64,000 nucleotides of DNA from NCBI GenBank assembly GCA_944323145.1, contig CALURJ010000001.1, positions 62,001 through 126,000 on the forward strand, read 5' to 3'. The translations under genes and the position numbers were made by a program. Within the stretch, counting starts at the first letter, position 1. Each line of letters begins with the position of its first letter. Shown piece after piece: positions 25,981 through 35,288 of this stretch. The notes below the pieces were generated by a model that was given only the letters and a program-made list of their open reading frames with translations, made no database searches and was not told where the DNA came from. The stretch is from Candidatus Gastranaerophilales bacterium (GTDB lineage Bacteria > Cyanobacteriota > Vampirovibrionia > Gastranaerophilales > Gastranaerophilaceae).

Positions 25981-27141
25981 ATGGATATAACTTATTCAAA
26001 TGCTGTTAATTTATTGACTTCGCAGGGCAAATTTTATATAAATCTCGGGCTTGAAAGAATTTCTAAAATACTGGATTTACTGGGAAATCCTCAGGATAAA
26101 CTCAAAATTATTCATGTTGCGGGAACTAACGGTAAAGGCTCTGTCTGTACAATAATCGCTGCTATTTTTACAAAAGCAGGTATGAAAACCGGCTTATATA
26201 CAAGCCCGCATATCTATGAATATACTGAACGTATAAAAATTAACGGTTATGACATAAAAAAGGATGATTTTGCCCGATATATTTTTGAAATTTGTAAAAT
26301 TGCGGATGAAAATAATATTCATCTGACTGAATTTGAAATTCTCACTGCTGTTATGTTTAAATATTTTGCAGACAGCAATGTGGATATTGCGGTTGTTGAA
26401 ACCGGACTTGGCGGACGATTTGATGCTACAAATGTTATAAAAAAGAATTTGTGTTCAATAATTACTCATATTGATTTGGATCATACCGAAAGATTAGGAA
26501 ATACGAAATCAAAAATTGCTTTTGAAAAAGCAGGTATAATAAAGCCAAATTGTCCCGTTTTTACGTGCGAAGGCTATGAAGAAATTAAGGATAAAGCTGA
26601 TGAGTGCAATTCTTTGTTTGTTCTGGTAACACCTTTTGAAGATACAACCAATCTTTCTCTAAAGGGTACATGTCAGCAGGAAAATTTGTCGCTTGCTCTG
26701 GCTGCGGTTAGATATCTTTTCCCGCAAATTGATGAAGATACTATTCAGGACGCTTTAAAAGAGGTTAAAAATCCTTGCAGATTTCAGCTTTGCAGAGATG
26801 ATTTAATTGTTGACGGTTCTCATAATCCTAATGGTGCAATGGCATTAAGAGAAAGTCTGGACTGGTATTTCCCTGATAAAAAGCGCTGTTTTGTATTTGG
26901 CTGTTTGAAAAATAAAGATTACAAAAAAATGATGGATATTTTATTTGATAAAGGTGATGAAATTTATTTCTATCATTTTAATAACAAAAATTCCTGCACA
27001 GTTGAAGAATTGCAGGATGTTTGTGAATATCCTTCCAAAATTTTTGAATCTTTTGACAAGCTGCCAAAAGATTCATTAAAAATTATATGCGGTTCATTTT
27101 ATATGTTAAATGAAATTATACCTGAGAATCTTGTTCTTTAG
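25981..27141 (+). CDS. folC: Folylpolyglutamate synthase / dihydrofolate synthase
   Basis: FolC adds glutamate to dihydropteroate or tetrahydrofolate, using ATP. The 386-residue Mur-ligase-fold protein has the P-loop in AGTNGKGSV (near 47-55), SPHIYEYTERI (near 75-85), ETGLGGRFDATN (near 140-151) and DGSHNPNGA (near 281-289). Length is slightly below the usual 420. It ends in a 26-bp convergent overlap with the next minus-strand gene. Confidence 0.9.
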   Translation: MDITYSNAVNLLTSQGKFYINLGLERISKILDLLGNPQDKLKIIHVAGTNGKGSVCTIIAAIFTKAGMKTGLYTSPHIYEYTERIKINGYDIKKDDFARYIFEICKIADENNIHLTEFEILTAVMFKYFADSNVDIAVVETGLGGRFDATNVIKKNLCSIITHIDLDHTERLGNTKSKIAFEKAGIIKPNCPVFTCEGYEEIKDKADECNSLFVLVTPFEDTTNLSLKGTCQQENLSLALAAVRYLFPQIDEDTIQDALKEVKNPCRFQLCRDDLIVDGSHNPNGAMALRESLDWYFPDKKRCFVFGCLKNKDYKKMMDILFDKGDEIYFYHFNNKNSCTVEELQDVCEYPSKIFESFDKLPKDSLKIICGSFYMLNEIIPENLVL

Positions 27142-28687
27142 CCATTTCTTCTATCAGATTGTTGAATGGTGCAGGCTCAAAGTCTGTACAGGAATTCCAG
27201 ATTAAAGTTGGTTTCGGGTCTTTAAGGGATGGACTCGGGTAGTCGCTGTGACAAAATCCTTTCAGCATATTTGTAGTACCGTCAACATTTGATGTGAAAT
27301 ATTTACAGCAGCTGCATATTTTTAAAACAAAACCGTAGTCATTCAACTTTTCTCTAAGTTCCTGAAGAGAGTCAATCATTCTCAAATGTTTTGATGTAAC
27401 AAATTTTCTCTTTTTGTACATGAATTTTATTTTTGCAAGGCCGGAATCTGAAATAAATTCGAGTTTGCAGGGTAATTCCCGCCCTGAAGTATTCATAACA
27501 AAAGCTTCAACGGTAAGCTTTTCGCTGCCTTCAGCAGCTTCTTCTCTTTGAGTAATTTTATTTCTTATAACTCTGATAGGCGGTAGATTTTTAATTATAT
27601 GGCATAGTGAATATATCGGGTATAAGCTTAAAAGTAAGATTTCTTTAAATCTCAATTTAGAATTTATCAGGCTTATTCCAAATCCTGCAACTAAAATCAG
27701 GAATGTGAGCAGGACTATTCTAAAGTCAACAAAGAAATAATACCTGTATGAATGTTTCATTACTGCTGCATAGATAAGTAATACCATCCATATATTAGGA
27801 TTTAACAGTGAAAAAGTATGCTCTGCAAAGATAAAGTTTTTTGACCATATTTGCGAAAAGCAGTTCTTGAACAGATCCAATCTCGCAGACAGGCGCGGCT
27901 TTCTGAACTCATAACCAGCTGTATCAACGTAAGTTTGAATATTCGGGTTAAAAGTGCAGGGACATTTAATTCTTGAAAGAAGCATACTGTATTTTAATTC
28001 AGCATTAATATCTTTAAAATCGACACAACCGATTTCATCAACAATTGCTTTTTTTATGACAAAAACACCGGAGTCTGCACTTGCAGCAAGACCGAATAAA
28101 GAACGTGCTTTTCTCATAAAGTTCATGTGATATTTTTGATAAGCTGCTTTGATTTTATCGACAGGGCCGAGATTGTCAGTTAAAATTAAAGTTTCACCGC
28201 TCAATGCACTGTTATTAACAAGTGCTGAATTAACTGTTGTAAGAAAATTTGCAGGTATACTTCTGTCACCGTCCAGAAATACGTATGCATCAATACTGCT
28301 GTCTTTTGATAATCTTTCAACAAGCATTGATACAGCCTGATCCTTGCCTACAGTGCCAACATCTTTTATATTTATTAAATTTATAAACCTTTCATTAGTG
28401 AATAGTTGTTCGGAACCGTCTGTACAATTGTCAAGAATTGCGAAAACCCTGAAATTGTTAATAGGGTAGTCCTGCATTTTTAACTCTTTAATAAGGTTTT
28501 CAAGTGTCATTTTGTTATTTCTGGCATAAATTACAACTGCAAGATTTTTTTTCTCAGCATATTGTGAATATCTTTTTTCTATTTTAAACGGCTTATCATT
28601 AAGGTTTCTGATAGCAAGTGCCAGAAAATATAAAGAGTAAACTGCCACATATATGTATAAAATATCTAAAATCAGTTCCATAATCAT
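27116..28687 (-). CDS. GT2-family membrane glycosyltransferase with cysteine-containing C-terminal extension
   Basis: This 523-residue protein has an N-terminal membrane helix (5-25), a GT-A domain (about 45-270, with ILDNCTDGS and FLDGDRS as nucleotide/metal motifs), then three or four membrane helices (about 285-370). Residues 385-523 are an extra domain with Cys in a CSCC cluster near 460, GFCHSDYPSP near 480 and NSCTDFEP near 503, a spacing suggesting a metal site. There is no Q(x)xRW motif, so it is probably not a processive synthase. Substrate and product are unknown. Its tail overlaps folC. Confidence 0.78.
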   Translation of the reverse strand: MIMELILDILYIYVAVYSLYFLALAIRNLNDKPFKIEKRYSQYAEKKNLAVVIYARNNKMTLENLIKELKMQDYPINNFRVFAILDNCTDGSEQLFTNERFINLINIKDVGTVGKDQAVSMLVERLSKDSSIDAYVFLDGDRSIPANFLTTVNSALVNNSALSGETLILTDNLGPVDKIKAAYQKYHMNFMRKARSLFGLAASADSGVFVIKKAIVDEIGCVDFKDINAELKYSMLLSRIKCPCTFNPNIQTYVDTAGYEFRKPRLSARLDLFKNCFSQIWSKNFIFAEHTFSLLNPNIWMVLLIYAAVMKHSYRYYFFVDFRIVLLTFLILVAGFGISLINSKLRFKEILLLSLYPIYSLCHIIKNLPPIRVIRNKITQREEAAEGSEKLTVEAFVMNTSGRELPCKLEFISDSGLAKIKFMYKKRKFVTSKHLRMIDSLQELREKLNDYGFVLKICSCCKYFTSNVDGTTNMLKGFCHSDYPSPSLKDPKPTLIWNSCTDFEPAPFNNLIEEMAKEQDSQV

Positions 28688-28757
28688 CCTTTCACAACAA
28701 CATTCTATTTTAAACTGTATTAAAAATCCATTACATGTTAATAAATGTTATGTGCAG

Positions 28758-28786
28758 TTGAATTTTTAGGGAGAATTTTTTATAAT
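28758..28786 (+). promoter_or_regulatory. Promoter of prepilin gene 3
   Basis: TTGAAT at 28758-28763 and a consensus TATAAT at 28781-28786 are separated by 17 bp, 41 bp before the ATG. Confidence 0.8.
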
Positions 28787-28827
28787 AATAAAGATAATAA
28801 AGTAAAGCTTTGAGAAAGGGAATTATT

Positions 28828-29680
28828 ATGGAAAGATTTATTAAAGCAGAAAAACTCGGGGGGGGGGGCTTCTGGCTTAAATGGATGTATAGATGCTGAG
28901 AGGCGAAGATGTGAAGTCTATTACATTGAACGAAGTTCTCTAAAATGCAAAAATTTTGCATTTACTTTAGCAGAAGTTTTAATAACACTTGGTATAATCG
29001 GTGTAGTTGTAGCTATGACAATTCCTTCTTTAATCGCAAAGCATAAAAACCAAGTTACAGTGACAAGATTAAAACACGCTTATTCTGTTATCGGTCAGGC
29101 AATTACTTCCGCACAAGCTGAGTACGGTGATATCGCAAGTTGGGGGCTTGCTGGTTTAAATGGCGCCGATACAAGTACGGTTGATTGGTATTCTACCCTT
29201 AATAGTTTTGCAAAAACTTATTTTTTACCTTATATAAAAATTATAAATGATTACGGTATTATATCAGGTGAATCATTAGGTTATGATGGTCCGTATCTTC
29301 CTTCATCAGGATCTCAAGTTCCAGATAGCAAAAGTGGGTATTGGATAACTTTAGCAGACGGTACTTTAGTGATGATTGGTCTTGGCGATGCTTGTGTTGA
29401 AAAAAATCCTGATGATGATTCCTGTATAAGAAGAGAGTATAGAAATATTAACTTTAAGGTTGATATAAACGGCTTAAAAAAGCCGAATACAAATGGTAAA
29501 GATGTTTTTATCATGGCTTTGGATTTAATAAATAATAAATTTTCAATGCATAATTACAGTGCAGTTACATCAAGAAGCAGATACGTGAATCAGTGTGCAA
29601 CTGATGATGGCTCTCAGGTTTGCGGACAGTTAATTATTATGGACGGTTGGCAGATAAAGAATGATTATCCATGGAAATAA
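28828..29680 (+). CDS. Type IV prepilin/pseudopilin-like gene 3, out of frame through a G11 tract
   Basis: The ATG at 28828 follows GAAAGGGA. Reading from it passes through eleven G and stops at TGA 28897-28899. With ten G (or thirteen) the frame joins the pilin frame: a 44-residue leader rich in Cys, Arg and Glu, cleavage before FTLAEVLIT, then the assembly helix and a 200-residue body ending MDGWQIKNDYPWK. The full body from 28870 to 29680 is intact, which argues for a reversible off state rather than decay. In the present frame translation could begin only at internal codons and would lack a processing site. Confidence 0.8.
28858..28868 (+). repeat. Homopolymer G11 in prepilin gene 3
   Basis: Eleven consecutive G after codon 10 of the leader. 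The in-frame length would be 10 (or 7, 13), so the gene is off by one base. Confidence 0.95.
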
Positions 29681-29708
29681 AAAACTCCTGATAATTTCAG
29701 GAGTTTTT
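29680..29708. terminator. Bidirectional intrinsic terminator after prepilin 3
   Basis: The perfect 12-bp stem AAAAACTCCTGA / TCAGGAGTTTTT lies between the prepilin 3 stop and the convergent DUF561 gene. Confidence 0.92.
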
Positions 29709-29729
29709 ATTATTCTTGATATTCTTTTA

Positions 29730-30488
29730 TTAAACAAGTTCAACTACTTTCAACGCATTTCTTGATGCTATTTCAACAAGGTTTGTTGCTGTAGCCATCA
29801 TAGAAAGTTCTGAATCGAGTTTGTTAATGCATGATCCGCATCCGATAGCTGAAGCGCCCGCAGCAAAAGCAAAAGGTGCTGTTGTCGGGTTGATTGCAGT
29901 TGCTGTCATAATCGGGAGGTCGATATTTCTGGAAAGTTCAATTGTATTAGAAAGTGTTAATTCAGCTCTTTCCATTAAACCTCTTGCGCCTTCTGAAATA
30001 TGATCGGCAGAGAAGTGGCCTTCAGTTTGAATTAAATCAATACCCATAGTTTCCAATTTTCTTGCTAATTCGATTTGATCAGCAATAGATAATTCTCCCG
30101 GGATTGTTACACAGAAGAAAGTTCTTGTATCGCCAAGAAGGTTCAATGTTTCGTTAACAAGTGATAAAACTTTTTCAGAAGAGAAAGACATTCCTTTTTT
30201 GTAAAGAACATCAAAGTTGCCGAGTTCAATTGCATCAGCACCGAGTTCAACTGCTTTAACAAGTTCTGACGGCACAATTGAAGATACAAAAATCGGCATG
30301 TCTGTCATTTCTCTGATTTCTGAAATAATTTCAGGTTTAGCGCAGATATCAACTGCGGATGCTCCTGCATTTTCTGCAGATGAAACTACTTTTTTAATAT
30401 TTTCAATATCAAAATTATCAATACCTGCAATGATTTTTACTGCTCTTTTTTCTGTTAGGTGTTGTCTGAATAAGTCAATTCTGCTCAT
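29730..30488 (-). CDS. DUF561 family TIM-barrel protein (Ycf23-like)
   Basis: This 252-residue protein has the pattern of the Ycf23/DUF561 family, known mainly from cyanobacteria and plastids of red algae. It has KIIAGIDNFD near the start, AVELGADAIELGNFD near 80-94, TEGHFS near 153-158 and FAAGASAIGCGSC near 207-219. The enzymatic role of the family is not established; the barrel and glycine-rich phosphate-binding-like loop suggest an enzyme acting on a phosphorylated substrate. Its presence is a good marker for the cyanobacterial lineage. Confidence 0.85.
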   Translation of the reverse strand: MSRIDLFRQHLTEKRAVKIIAGIDNFDIENIKKVVSSAENAGASAVDICAKPEIISEIREMTDMPIFVSSIVPSELVKAVELGADAIELGNFDVLYKKGMSFSSEKVLSLVNETLNLLGDTRTFFCVTIPGELSIADQIELARKLETMGIDLIQTEGHFSADHISEGARGLMERAELTLSNTIELSRNIDLPIMTATAINPTTAPFAFAAGASAIGCGSCINKLDSELSMMATATNLVEIASRNALKVVELV

Positions 30489-30636
30489 TTTCTAATTCCT
30501 TTCTTATTATAATTAACTTTTTTTCTGAATTATACATTAAAATTCTAATAATTACAATAACTAACCCTGAAAAATTTTTAAGGGCTGATGAATAAATGAA
30601 AAAATGCAAGATAATAGTAGAAAAAAGGGGAATAAT

Positions 30637-31341
30637 ATGATAAAAAAAATAATACTGTTTTGTTTTATTATTTTTTCAATGTATTCGGGGGTTACTGCTC
30701 AGGAATTTGAACCCGACGAATTAATCAATATAAATGTTTACGAAAAAATTAATCCTGCGATTGTTGCCATTGATGCAAATTTGGATGACGGTTTTTCTGC
30801 AGGTACAGGCTGCGTAATAAGATCCGACGGGGTAATTTTAACAGGTTCGCATGTTATAGAAGATGCAAAGGATATTGATGTTACGACTTATAACGGTAAA
30901 ATTTATAAGGCCTCTGTTTTAGCTAAAATGGGAAAAAACAAAGATCTTGCATTATTAAAAATTGATGCAAAATCTCCGTTAAAGACCATTTCATTCGGGA
31001 ATTCCGAAGAGGTTAAGGTGGGGCAAAAGGTTCTTGCAATAGGAAATCCTTTTGGATTCGCAGGAACTCTAACGTCGGGAATTGTTTCGAGAATTGACTA
31101 TGCAAAAGGGCGTATTCAAACTGATGCTGCAATAAATCCGGGCTGCTCAGGCGGGCCTCTTTTAAATTCCCGCGGAGAAGTTATCGGAATTTCTCAGTCA
31201 ATTTATAATCCTGATAATAACATTTCAAATATCGGAATTGGTTTTGCTATTCCTGTTAATGATGCCAAAAAGTTTATTGAAACGGCAAATCTTGATGAGA
31301 CACGGTTAACAAACAAGAAACGTTTTGCAATAAATAAGTAA
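30637..31341 (+). CDS. Exported trypsin-like serine protease, HtrA/Deg type without PDZ domain
   Basis: The start is set at ATG 30637 (AAGGGG upstream), which opens directly into a signal peptide (MIKKIILFCFIIFSMYSGVTA); the earlier in-frame ATG at 30604 would add 11 polar residues. The 234-residue protein has the catalytic triad His72 (TGSHVIED), Asp103 (NKDLALLK) and Ser171 in NPGCSGGPL, where Cys replaces the usual Asn before Ser. No PDZ domain follows. It is likely to act in periplasmic or envelope protein quality control. Confidence 0.88.
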   Translation: MIKKIILFCFIIFSMYSGVTAQEFEPDELININVYEKINPAIVAIDANLDDGFSAGTGCVIRSDGVILTGSHVIEDAKDIDVTTYNGKIYKASVLAKMGKNKDLALLKIDAKSPLKTISFGNSEEVKVGQKVLAIGNPFGFAGTLTSGIVSRIDYAKGRIQTDAAINPGCSGGPLLNSRGEVIGISQSIYNPDNNISNIGIGFAIPVNDAKKFIETANLDETRLTNKKRFAINK

Positions 31342-31412
31342 ATTTTTATAAAATTTAACTCTGTTTAAATTCTTTCGTGGTATAGTAATTTGTATAAAAC
31401 TAAGGAGGAATT

Positions 31413-32327
31413 ATGACAGAGTTTTATTTTATGGACGGACAGTATGTTGAAGCTTCTAAGGCAATGATTCCTGTCCGCACTCATGCTTTCCTTTATGGAA
31501 CTGCTGTTTTTGAAGGTATTAGAGCTTACTGGAACGAAGAAGAAAAACAATTATATGCATTCAGAGTCCCGGAACACTATGAAAGACTTTTAAGAAGTGC
31601 CAAAATTATGTGCATGAAAAGTCCTTACACAGTTGAAGAACACTGCGAAATTACAAAGAAGTTGCTCGCAAAAAATAATTATAAAGAAGACTGCTATATG
31701 CGTCCGACTTTGTATAAATCTGCACAAAAAGTAGGACCAGGATTGTACGACAATACTGATTCTTATGCCTTAATTACTAATAAAATGGGTGATTATATTG
31801 ATACATCAAAGGGTCTAAAAGTTTGTGTTTCAAGCTGGAGAAGAAACAGCGACAATGCTATTCCTCCTCGTGCTAAAGTCGCTGGATCATATGCAAACGC
31901 TGCTTTGATTAAAACCGACGCACACAATATGGGATTTGATGATGCAATTGTTCTTGATGAAGCAGGACAGGTTACGGAAGGTTCTGCAATGAATATGTTC
32001 CTTGTACAAAACGGAAAACTTGTCACAACAATGAAAACTGATAATATTCTTGTAGGTGTCACCAGAAATACTATTATAGAACTTGCAAGAGATGTACTCG
32101 GAATTGAAACAGAAGAACGTGCAATTGACCGTACAGAGCTTTATATATCCGATGAAGCATTCTACTGCGGAACGGGTGCTCAGGTAAGTCCTATTGTCAG
32201 TGTCGACAACAGAGAATTGGGCGACGGCAATGTTGGTCCTATTTCTAAAGAACTTCAAAAACTCTACTTTGACGTTGTAAAAGGAAGAGTTCCGAAGTAC
32301 AAAAAATGGTGTATGCCTGTTTATTAA
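31413..32327 (+). CDS. ilvE: Branched-chain amino acid aminotransferase
   Basis: This PLP fold-type IV transaminase makes valine, leucine and isoleucine from their keto acids. In 304 residues it has the PLP lysine Lys155 in PPRAKVAGSY, the DDAIVLDEAGQVTEGSAMN segment near 175-195 and the ETEERAIDRTEL segment near 232-243. Length and motifs are normal for IlvE group I. It is a single gene with AAGGAGG before its ATG and a hairpin after its stop. Confidence 0.93.
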   Translation: MTEFYFMDGQYVEASKAMIPVRTHAFLYGTAVFEGIRAYWNEEEKQLYAFRVPEHYERLLRSAKIMCMKSPYTVEEHCEITKKLLAKNNYKEDCYMRPTLYKSAQKVGPGLYDNTDSYALITNKMGDYIDTSKGLKVCVSSWRRNSDNAIPPRAKVAGSYANAALIKTDAHNMGFDDAIVLDEAGQVTEGSAMNMFLVQNGKLVTTMKTDNILVGVTRNTIIELARDVLGIETEERAIDRTELYISDEAFYCGTGAQVSPIVSVDNRELGDGNVGPISKELQKLYFDVVKGRVPKYKKWCMPVY

Positions 32328-32334
32328 TAATTAT

Positions 32335-32370
32335 CTGCCCTCGCCTATTTGAGGAGAGGGCAGTATTTCA
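32335..32370 (+). terminator. Probable intrinsic terminator of ilvE
   Basis: The stem CTGCCCTC / GAGGGCAG with a 13-nt loop is followed by only a weak T-rich tail, so termination may be partial. Confidence 0.6.
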
Positions 32371-32409
32371 ATTTGAGCTTGCAAAAATTAGAAATACGGG
32401 TGAGGTCTT

Positions 32410-33138
32410 TTGATAGAATTTTTAGGCTTGTGTGTTCAAAATTTAATAAGGAGTATAAAGTACCTGTTTCAGGTTCGTTTTTCTGCTGTTTTGGCTCAGG
32501 CTGCTTCAATAAGCTATGACTCTCTTCCTATTTCTTTAATAATTGCCTTTATTGCAGCAGCTGTAATTACTATTCAGGTTGCAAAGCAGTTTTTAATGAG
32601 CGGTGCAGATACTTATATCGGTGGAACAATCGCAATTGTTATGATTAGAGAAATTGCTCCCGGGTTTGTAGCTCTTGCAATAGGAGCAAGGGCCGGAACT
32701 GCAATATCTGCAGAAATTGCAAATATGCAAGTAACAAGTCAGGTTGATGCAATGAAAACTTTAAAAGTTGATCCTGTAGGATATTATTTCACACCGCGGA
32801 TTCTTGCCTCTGCAATAACTGTTCCTATGGTTGTTCTGCTTGCAGAATTTGTCGGAATCACCGGCGGTATGCTTGTTTCACATGCTACAATTGATTTACA
32901 TCCTGCAAGATATATGAATTCTGTATGGCTTTGGATGTCAACTAGAGATATTTATATAAGTCTTTTTAAAGCTTCTGTTTTTGGTATATTAATTTCTCTT
33001 GTTTGTGCTACTCAGGGTTATGAAACAAAGGGCGGTGCAAAGGAAGTTGGAGTTTCTACAACTCAGGCCGCAATTCTTTCTACTGTCTATATGCTTTGCG
33101 CTGATTTTCTTATTAATCTTGTCTTTTATATTTTCTAG
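32410..33138 (+). CDS. MlaE-family ABC transporter permease
   Basis: This 242-residue permease is of the MlaE/Ycf63 type, which moves phospholipids between inner and outer membrane with an ATPase and an MCE protein. It has about five membrane helices, the segment REIAPGFVALAIGARAGTAISAE near 78-100 and MKTLKVDPVGYYFTPR near 117-132. The start codon is TTG, preceded by GGTGAGG. The partner ATPase and MCE genes are not in the window. It supports a diderm envelope. Confidence 0.88.
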   Translation: MIEFLGLCVQNLIRSIKYLFQVRFSAVLAQAASISYDSLPISLIIAFIAAAVITIQVAKQFLMSGADTYIGGTIAIVMIREIAPGFVALAIGARAGTAISAEIANMQVTSQVDAMKTLKVDPVGYYFTPRILASAITVPMVVLLAEFVGITGGMLVSHATIDLHPARYMNSVWLWMSTRDIYISLFKASVFGILISLVCATQGYETKGGAKEVGVSTTQAAILSTVYMLCADFLINLVFYIF

Positions 33139-33140
33139 TA

Positions 33141-33177
33141 AAAAAATAGACTTCTTATTTTTTAGAAGCCTATTTTT
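33141..33177. terminator. Intrinsic terminator after the MlaE-type permease
   Basis: The stem AAAAATAG and CTTCT with their complements and one A-C mismatch is followed by five T; it is symmetric enough to serve the convergent SLH gene too. Confidence 0.85.
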
Positions 33178-33198
33178 ATACATTATTTATTGTTTTAT

Positions 33199-34344
33199 TT
33201 ATTCTATAATCCAACCGTTTGTTAAGTCTATTTTTATCGGTTTCAAAACTTTCATATAAACGACTTCATCAGGAGTTACGTTTAACTTTTCGCCTTTTAA
33301 AGTTGCTCTTACAATTTTCATAAACCAGTTTCTGTGTTTTGTGATTTCAGTAACACCGCTGAAAGTTACGGTTTGATCATTGTTTGTCGTCAGTAATGAG
33401 TTATCGAGCACCAAAACGCCGTTTCTTACAAACCATTTACCGCTTCTAACATCTAATAACTGTCCTTTTAAATTTGAACCTTTATAGACAAGAATAAATT
33501 TATCTCTTGTAATATAATTTTGCGGAGCACTTGCAATGTACATTTCTCCGGATTGTGAAGACTGTGAGCTTACGTATTTTGTTAATTTAATAGGAACTAT
33601 TGCTCCTGCGGGAATTGTGCCGACACTCCCCTGTACAAAAGCATTTTCAACGACATATCCATCGCCTGTTTTCTTTCTCATTGCTTCGGCAAGTTTAGCG
33701 TTCGGATTTAATTTAGCCTGTTCCATCATATCATATAAAATTGCGGTTACCTCGGCTCTTGTTGCCGGACGGTTAGCTTCAATTCTAGCTTTGTCTTCAG
33801 ATGGAATAGTAACAAGCATATTTAATATTTCAGCTTTACCAGCAGGAATTAAGAACCATTGCGGAACTTCGTTTACATCTGCAAATTTTTTAGATAAAAC
33901 TTCTTTAGCCTTTAAATCGCTGATTTGTTCGGTTGTCAGTGCATTTACAGCAACAGAAATTGATTCTGCTCTGGTAACTGTATCATCGGGCCTAAAGGGT
34001 TCCCCCTGAGGCGGGCATGAAATTAAATCGAAGTATAATGCTTTTTGTATAGCATCGTAAGCCCAGAAAGATGTATCAATATCCGTAAAAGTAACAGGCT
34101 GAGCAACTGTTGTATGTTCCTGTCCGAGTGCTTTTATTGCCATTGAAGCAAATTCTGCTCTGGAAACATTTTCATCAGGCTGAAATGTGCCGTCAGGATA
34201 ACCTACAATTACTCCTTTTTCTGTTAACTCTTCTATTTGTTTTGCTGCCCAGTGGGTAGAGTCTACGTCAGGGTAAGCAAATACAGGGATTACAATATTT
34301 AATGTAATAAGAGCTGACAGCAATAATTTTAATACATTTTTCAT
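33199..34344 (-). CDS. Exported protein with three S-layer homology (SLH) domains
   Basis: A signal peptide (1-23, ending VFA) is followed by SLH1 (24-80, with HWAAKQIEELTEKGVIVGYPDG), SLH2 (about 85-150, with FWAYDAIQKALYFDLI) and a diverged SLH3 (about 160-215). Residues 225-381 form a beta-rich domain without a recognised family. SLH domains bind pyruvylated cell-wall polymers; in cyanobacteria and relatives they anchor outer-membrane proteins to peptidoglycan. At 381 residues it is too short for an OprB-type SLH porin. Confidence 0.85.
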   Translation of the reverse strand: MKNVLKLLLSALITLNIVIPVFAYPDVDSTHWAAKQIEELTEKGVIVGYPDGTFQPDENVSRAEFASMAIKALGQEHTTVAQPVTFTDIDTSFWAYDAIQKALYFDLISCPPQGEPFRPDDTVTRAESISVAVNALTTEQISDLKAKEVLSKKFADVNEVPQWFLIPAGKAEILNMLVTIPSEDKARIEANRPATRAEVTAILYDMMEQAKLNPNAKLAEAMRKKTGDGYVVENAFVQGSVGTIPAGAIVPIKLTKYVSSQSSQSGEMYIASAPQNYITRDKFILVYKGSNLKGQLLDVRSGKWFVRNGVLVLDNSLLTTNNDQTVTFSGVTEITKHRNWFMKIVRATLKGEKLNVTPDEVVYMKVLKPIKIDLTNGWIIE

Positions 34345-34529
34345 GAGCTTTTCTCCTATATATATACCTAGTTCTATCGTACCTTTAAAAATTGATTACG
34401 GCAATAATTTTACAAAGTTATTTTAAATTTATTAACTTTTGTTACATAAAAAATATAAAATTTAGCAATTTTTATTTTTAGGCATTTTAGTACTGATAAT
34501 CATAAAAATTATAGAAAGGAAGTTATCTT

Positions 34530-35084
34530 ATGCAAATTATGAACAATCCTAATATACCGTCGTCTAAACAGGCGTCTTTCGGTATGGCTCTTAAAATTAC
34601 AAAACCGGCTATGGAGGCATTAGAAAATTCAAGTATGGAAACAATTAATAAATTAGCCAAAATCGGAGAGGATTTGGCTGATACAAAGTATTATCATCTT
34701 GAAATTGGAAAAGATTTAAAACCGCGAATTGATAGTATATATGCAAATTCGTATGTTAGAGAATTTAAGCCAATACAACCAAATGATGAACTTTTATCAA
34801 TCAAGACTTACTGGGATGGTACTGAAATTTCGGGATTAAAAAAAGGAGTTGAATATCACTCGACAATTCAATTTGCAAATAAAGAAGCTGCTCTTAATGC
34901 ATACTCAAAGCTTAACTCTCTTCATAATGATATAGACAGAGCTGCTGTACTTACAAAAATGTTAGATGATCGTGAGATTGAAAAACAAGCTGCAGATTCT
35001 GCCGCTCATGCTGAAAGACAGAAAGTTAAAGAAGCTGCCTCAAAGCTTATGGAAAAATTTGGCGGAGAATCTCATATAAAATAA
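34530..35084 (+). CDS. Hypothetical soluble protein
   Basis: This 184-residue protein is unfamiliar to me. A polar N-terminus containing ASFGMAL is followed by mixed helix/strand sequence (about 25-115) and a C-terminal charged helix (about 130-180, AADSAAHAERQKVKEAA). No signal peptide, membrane segment or catalytic motif is visible. A good ribosome site (AAAGGAAG) precedes the ATG and an intrinsic terminator follows, so it is an independent transcription unit. Confidence 0.65.
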   Translation: MQIMNNPNIPSSKQASFGMALKITKPAMEALENSSMETINKLAKIGEDLADTKYYHLEIGKDLKPRIDSIYANSYVREFKPIQPNDELLSIKTYWDGTEISGLKKGVEYHSTIQFANKEAALNAYSKLNSLHNDIDRAAVLTKMLDDREIEKQAADSAAHAERQKVKEAASKLMEKFGGESHIK

Positions 35085-35104
35085 ACAAAAATATTTTTAA
35101 TAGT

Positions 35105-35139
35105 AAAAAAGACGATAAGTTTTGCTTACCGTCTTTTTT
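35105..35139 (+). terminator. Intrinsic terminator
   Basis: The stem AAAAAAGACG / CGTCTTTTTT is extended by ATAAG/CTTAC with one mismatch and followed by T residues, 20 bp after the hypothetical gene. Confidence 0.9.
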
Positions 35140-35288
35140 AGTTTAAATTAATCTGCTGTTGGATTAGTTGTAAATTTATACATTGCTTTTATGTAAAAAT
35201 TTTTAATAATTAAGAGAAATTTTTAAAGTTTTTTATATTTTCTTTCGTAAAATTTAAAGTAATATAATTTTTTAGAAGGTAATTCTTT

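Noticed and set aside
28731-28961. Minus-strand open frame with poly-Pro stretch opposite prepilin 3
   Set aside because: It is the shadow of the G11 tract and the prepilin leader; there is no ribosome site and the plus strand explains the region better.
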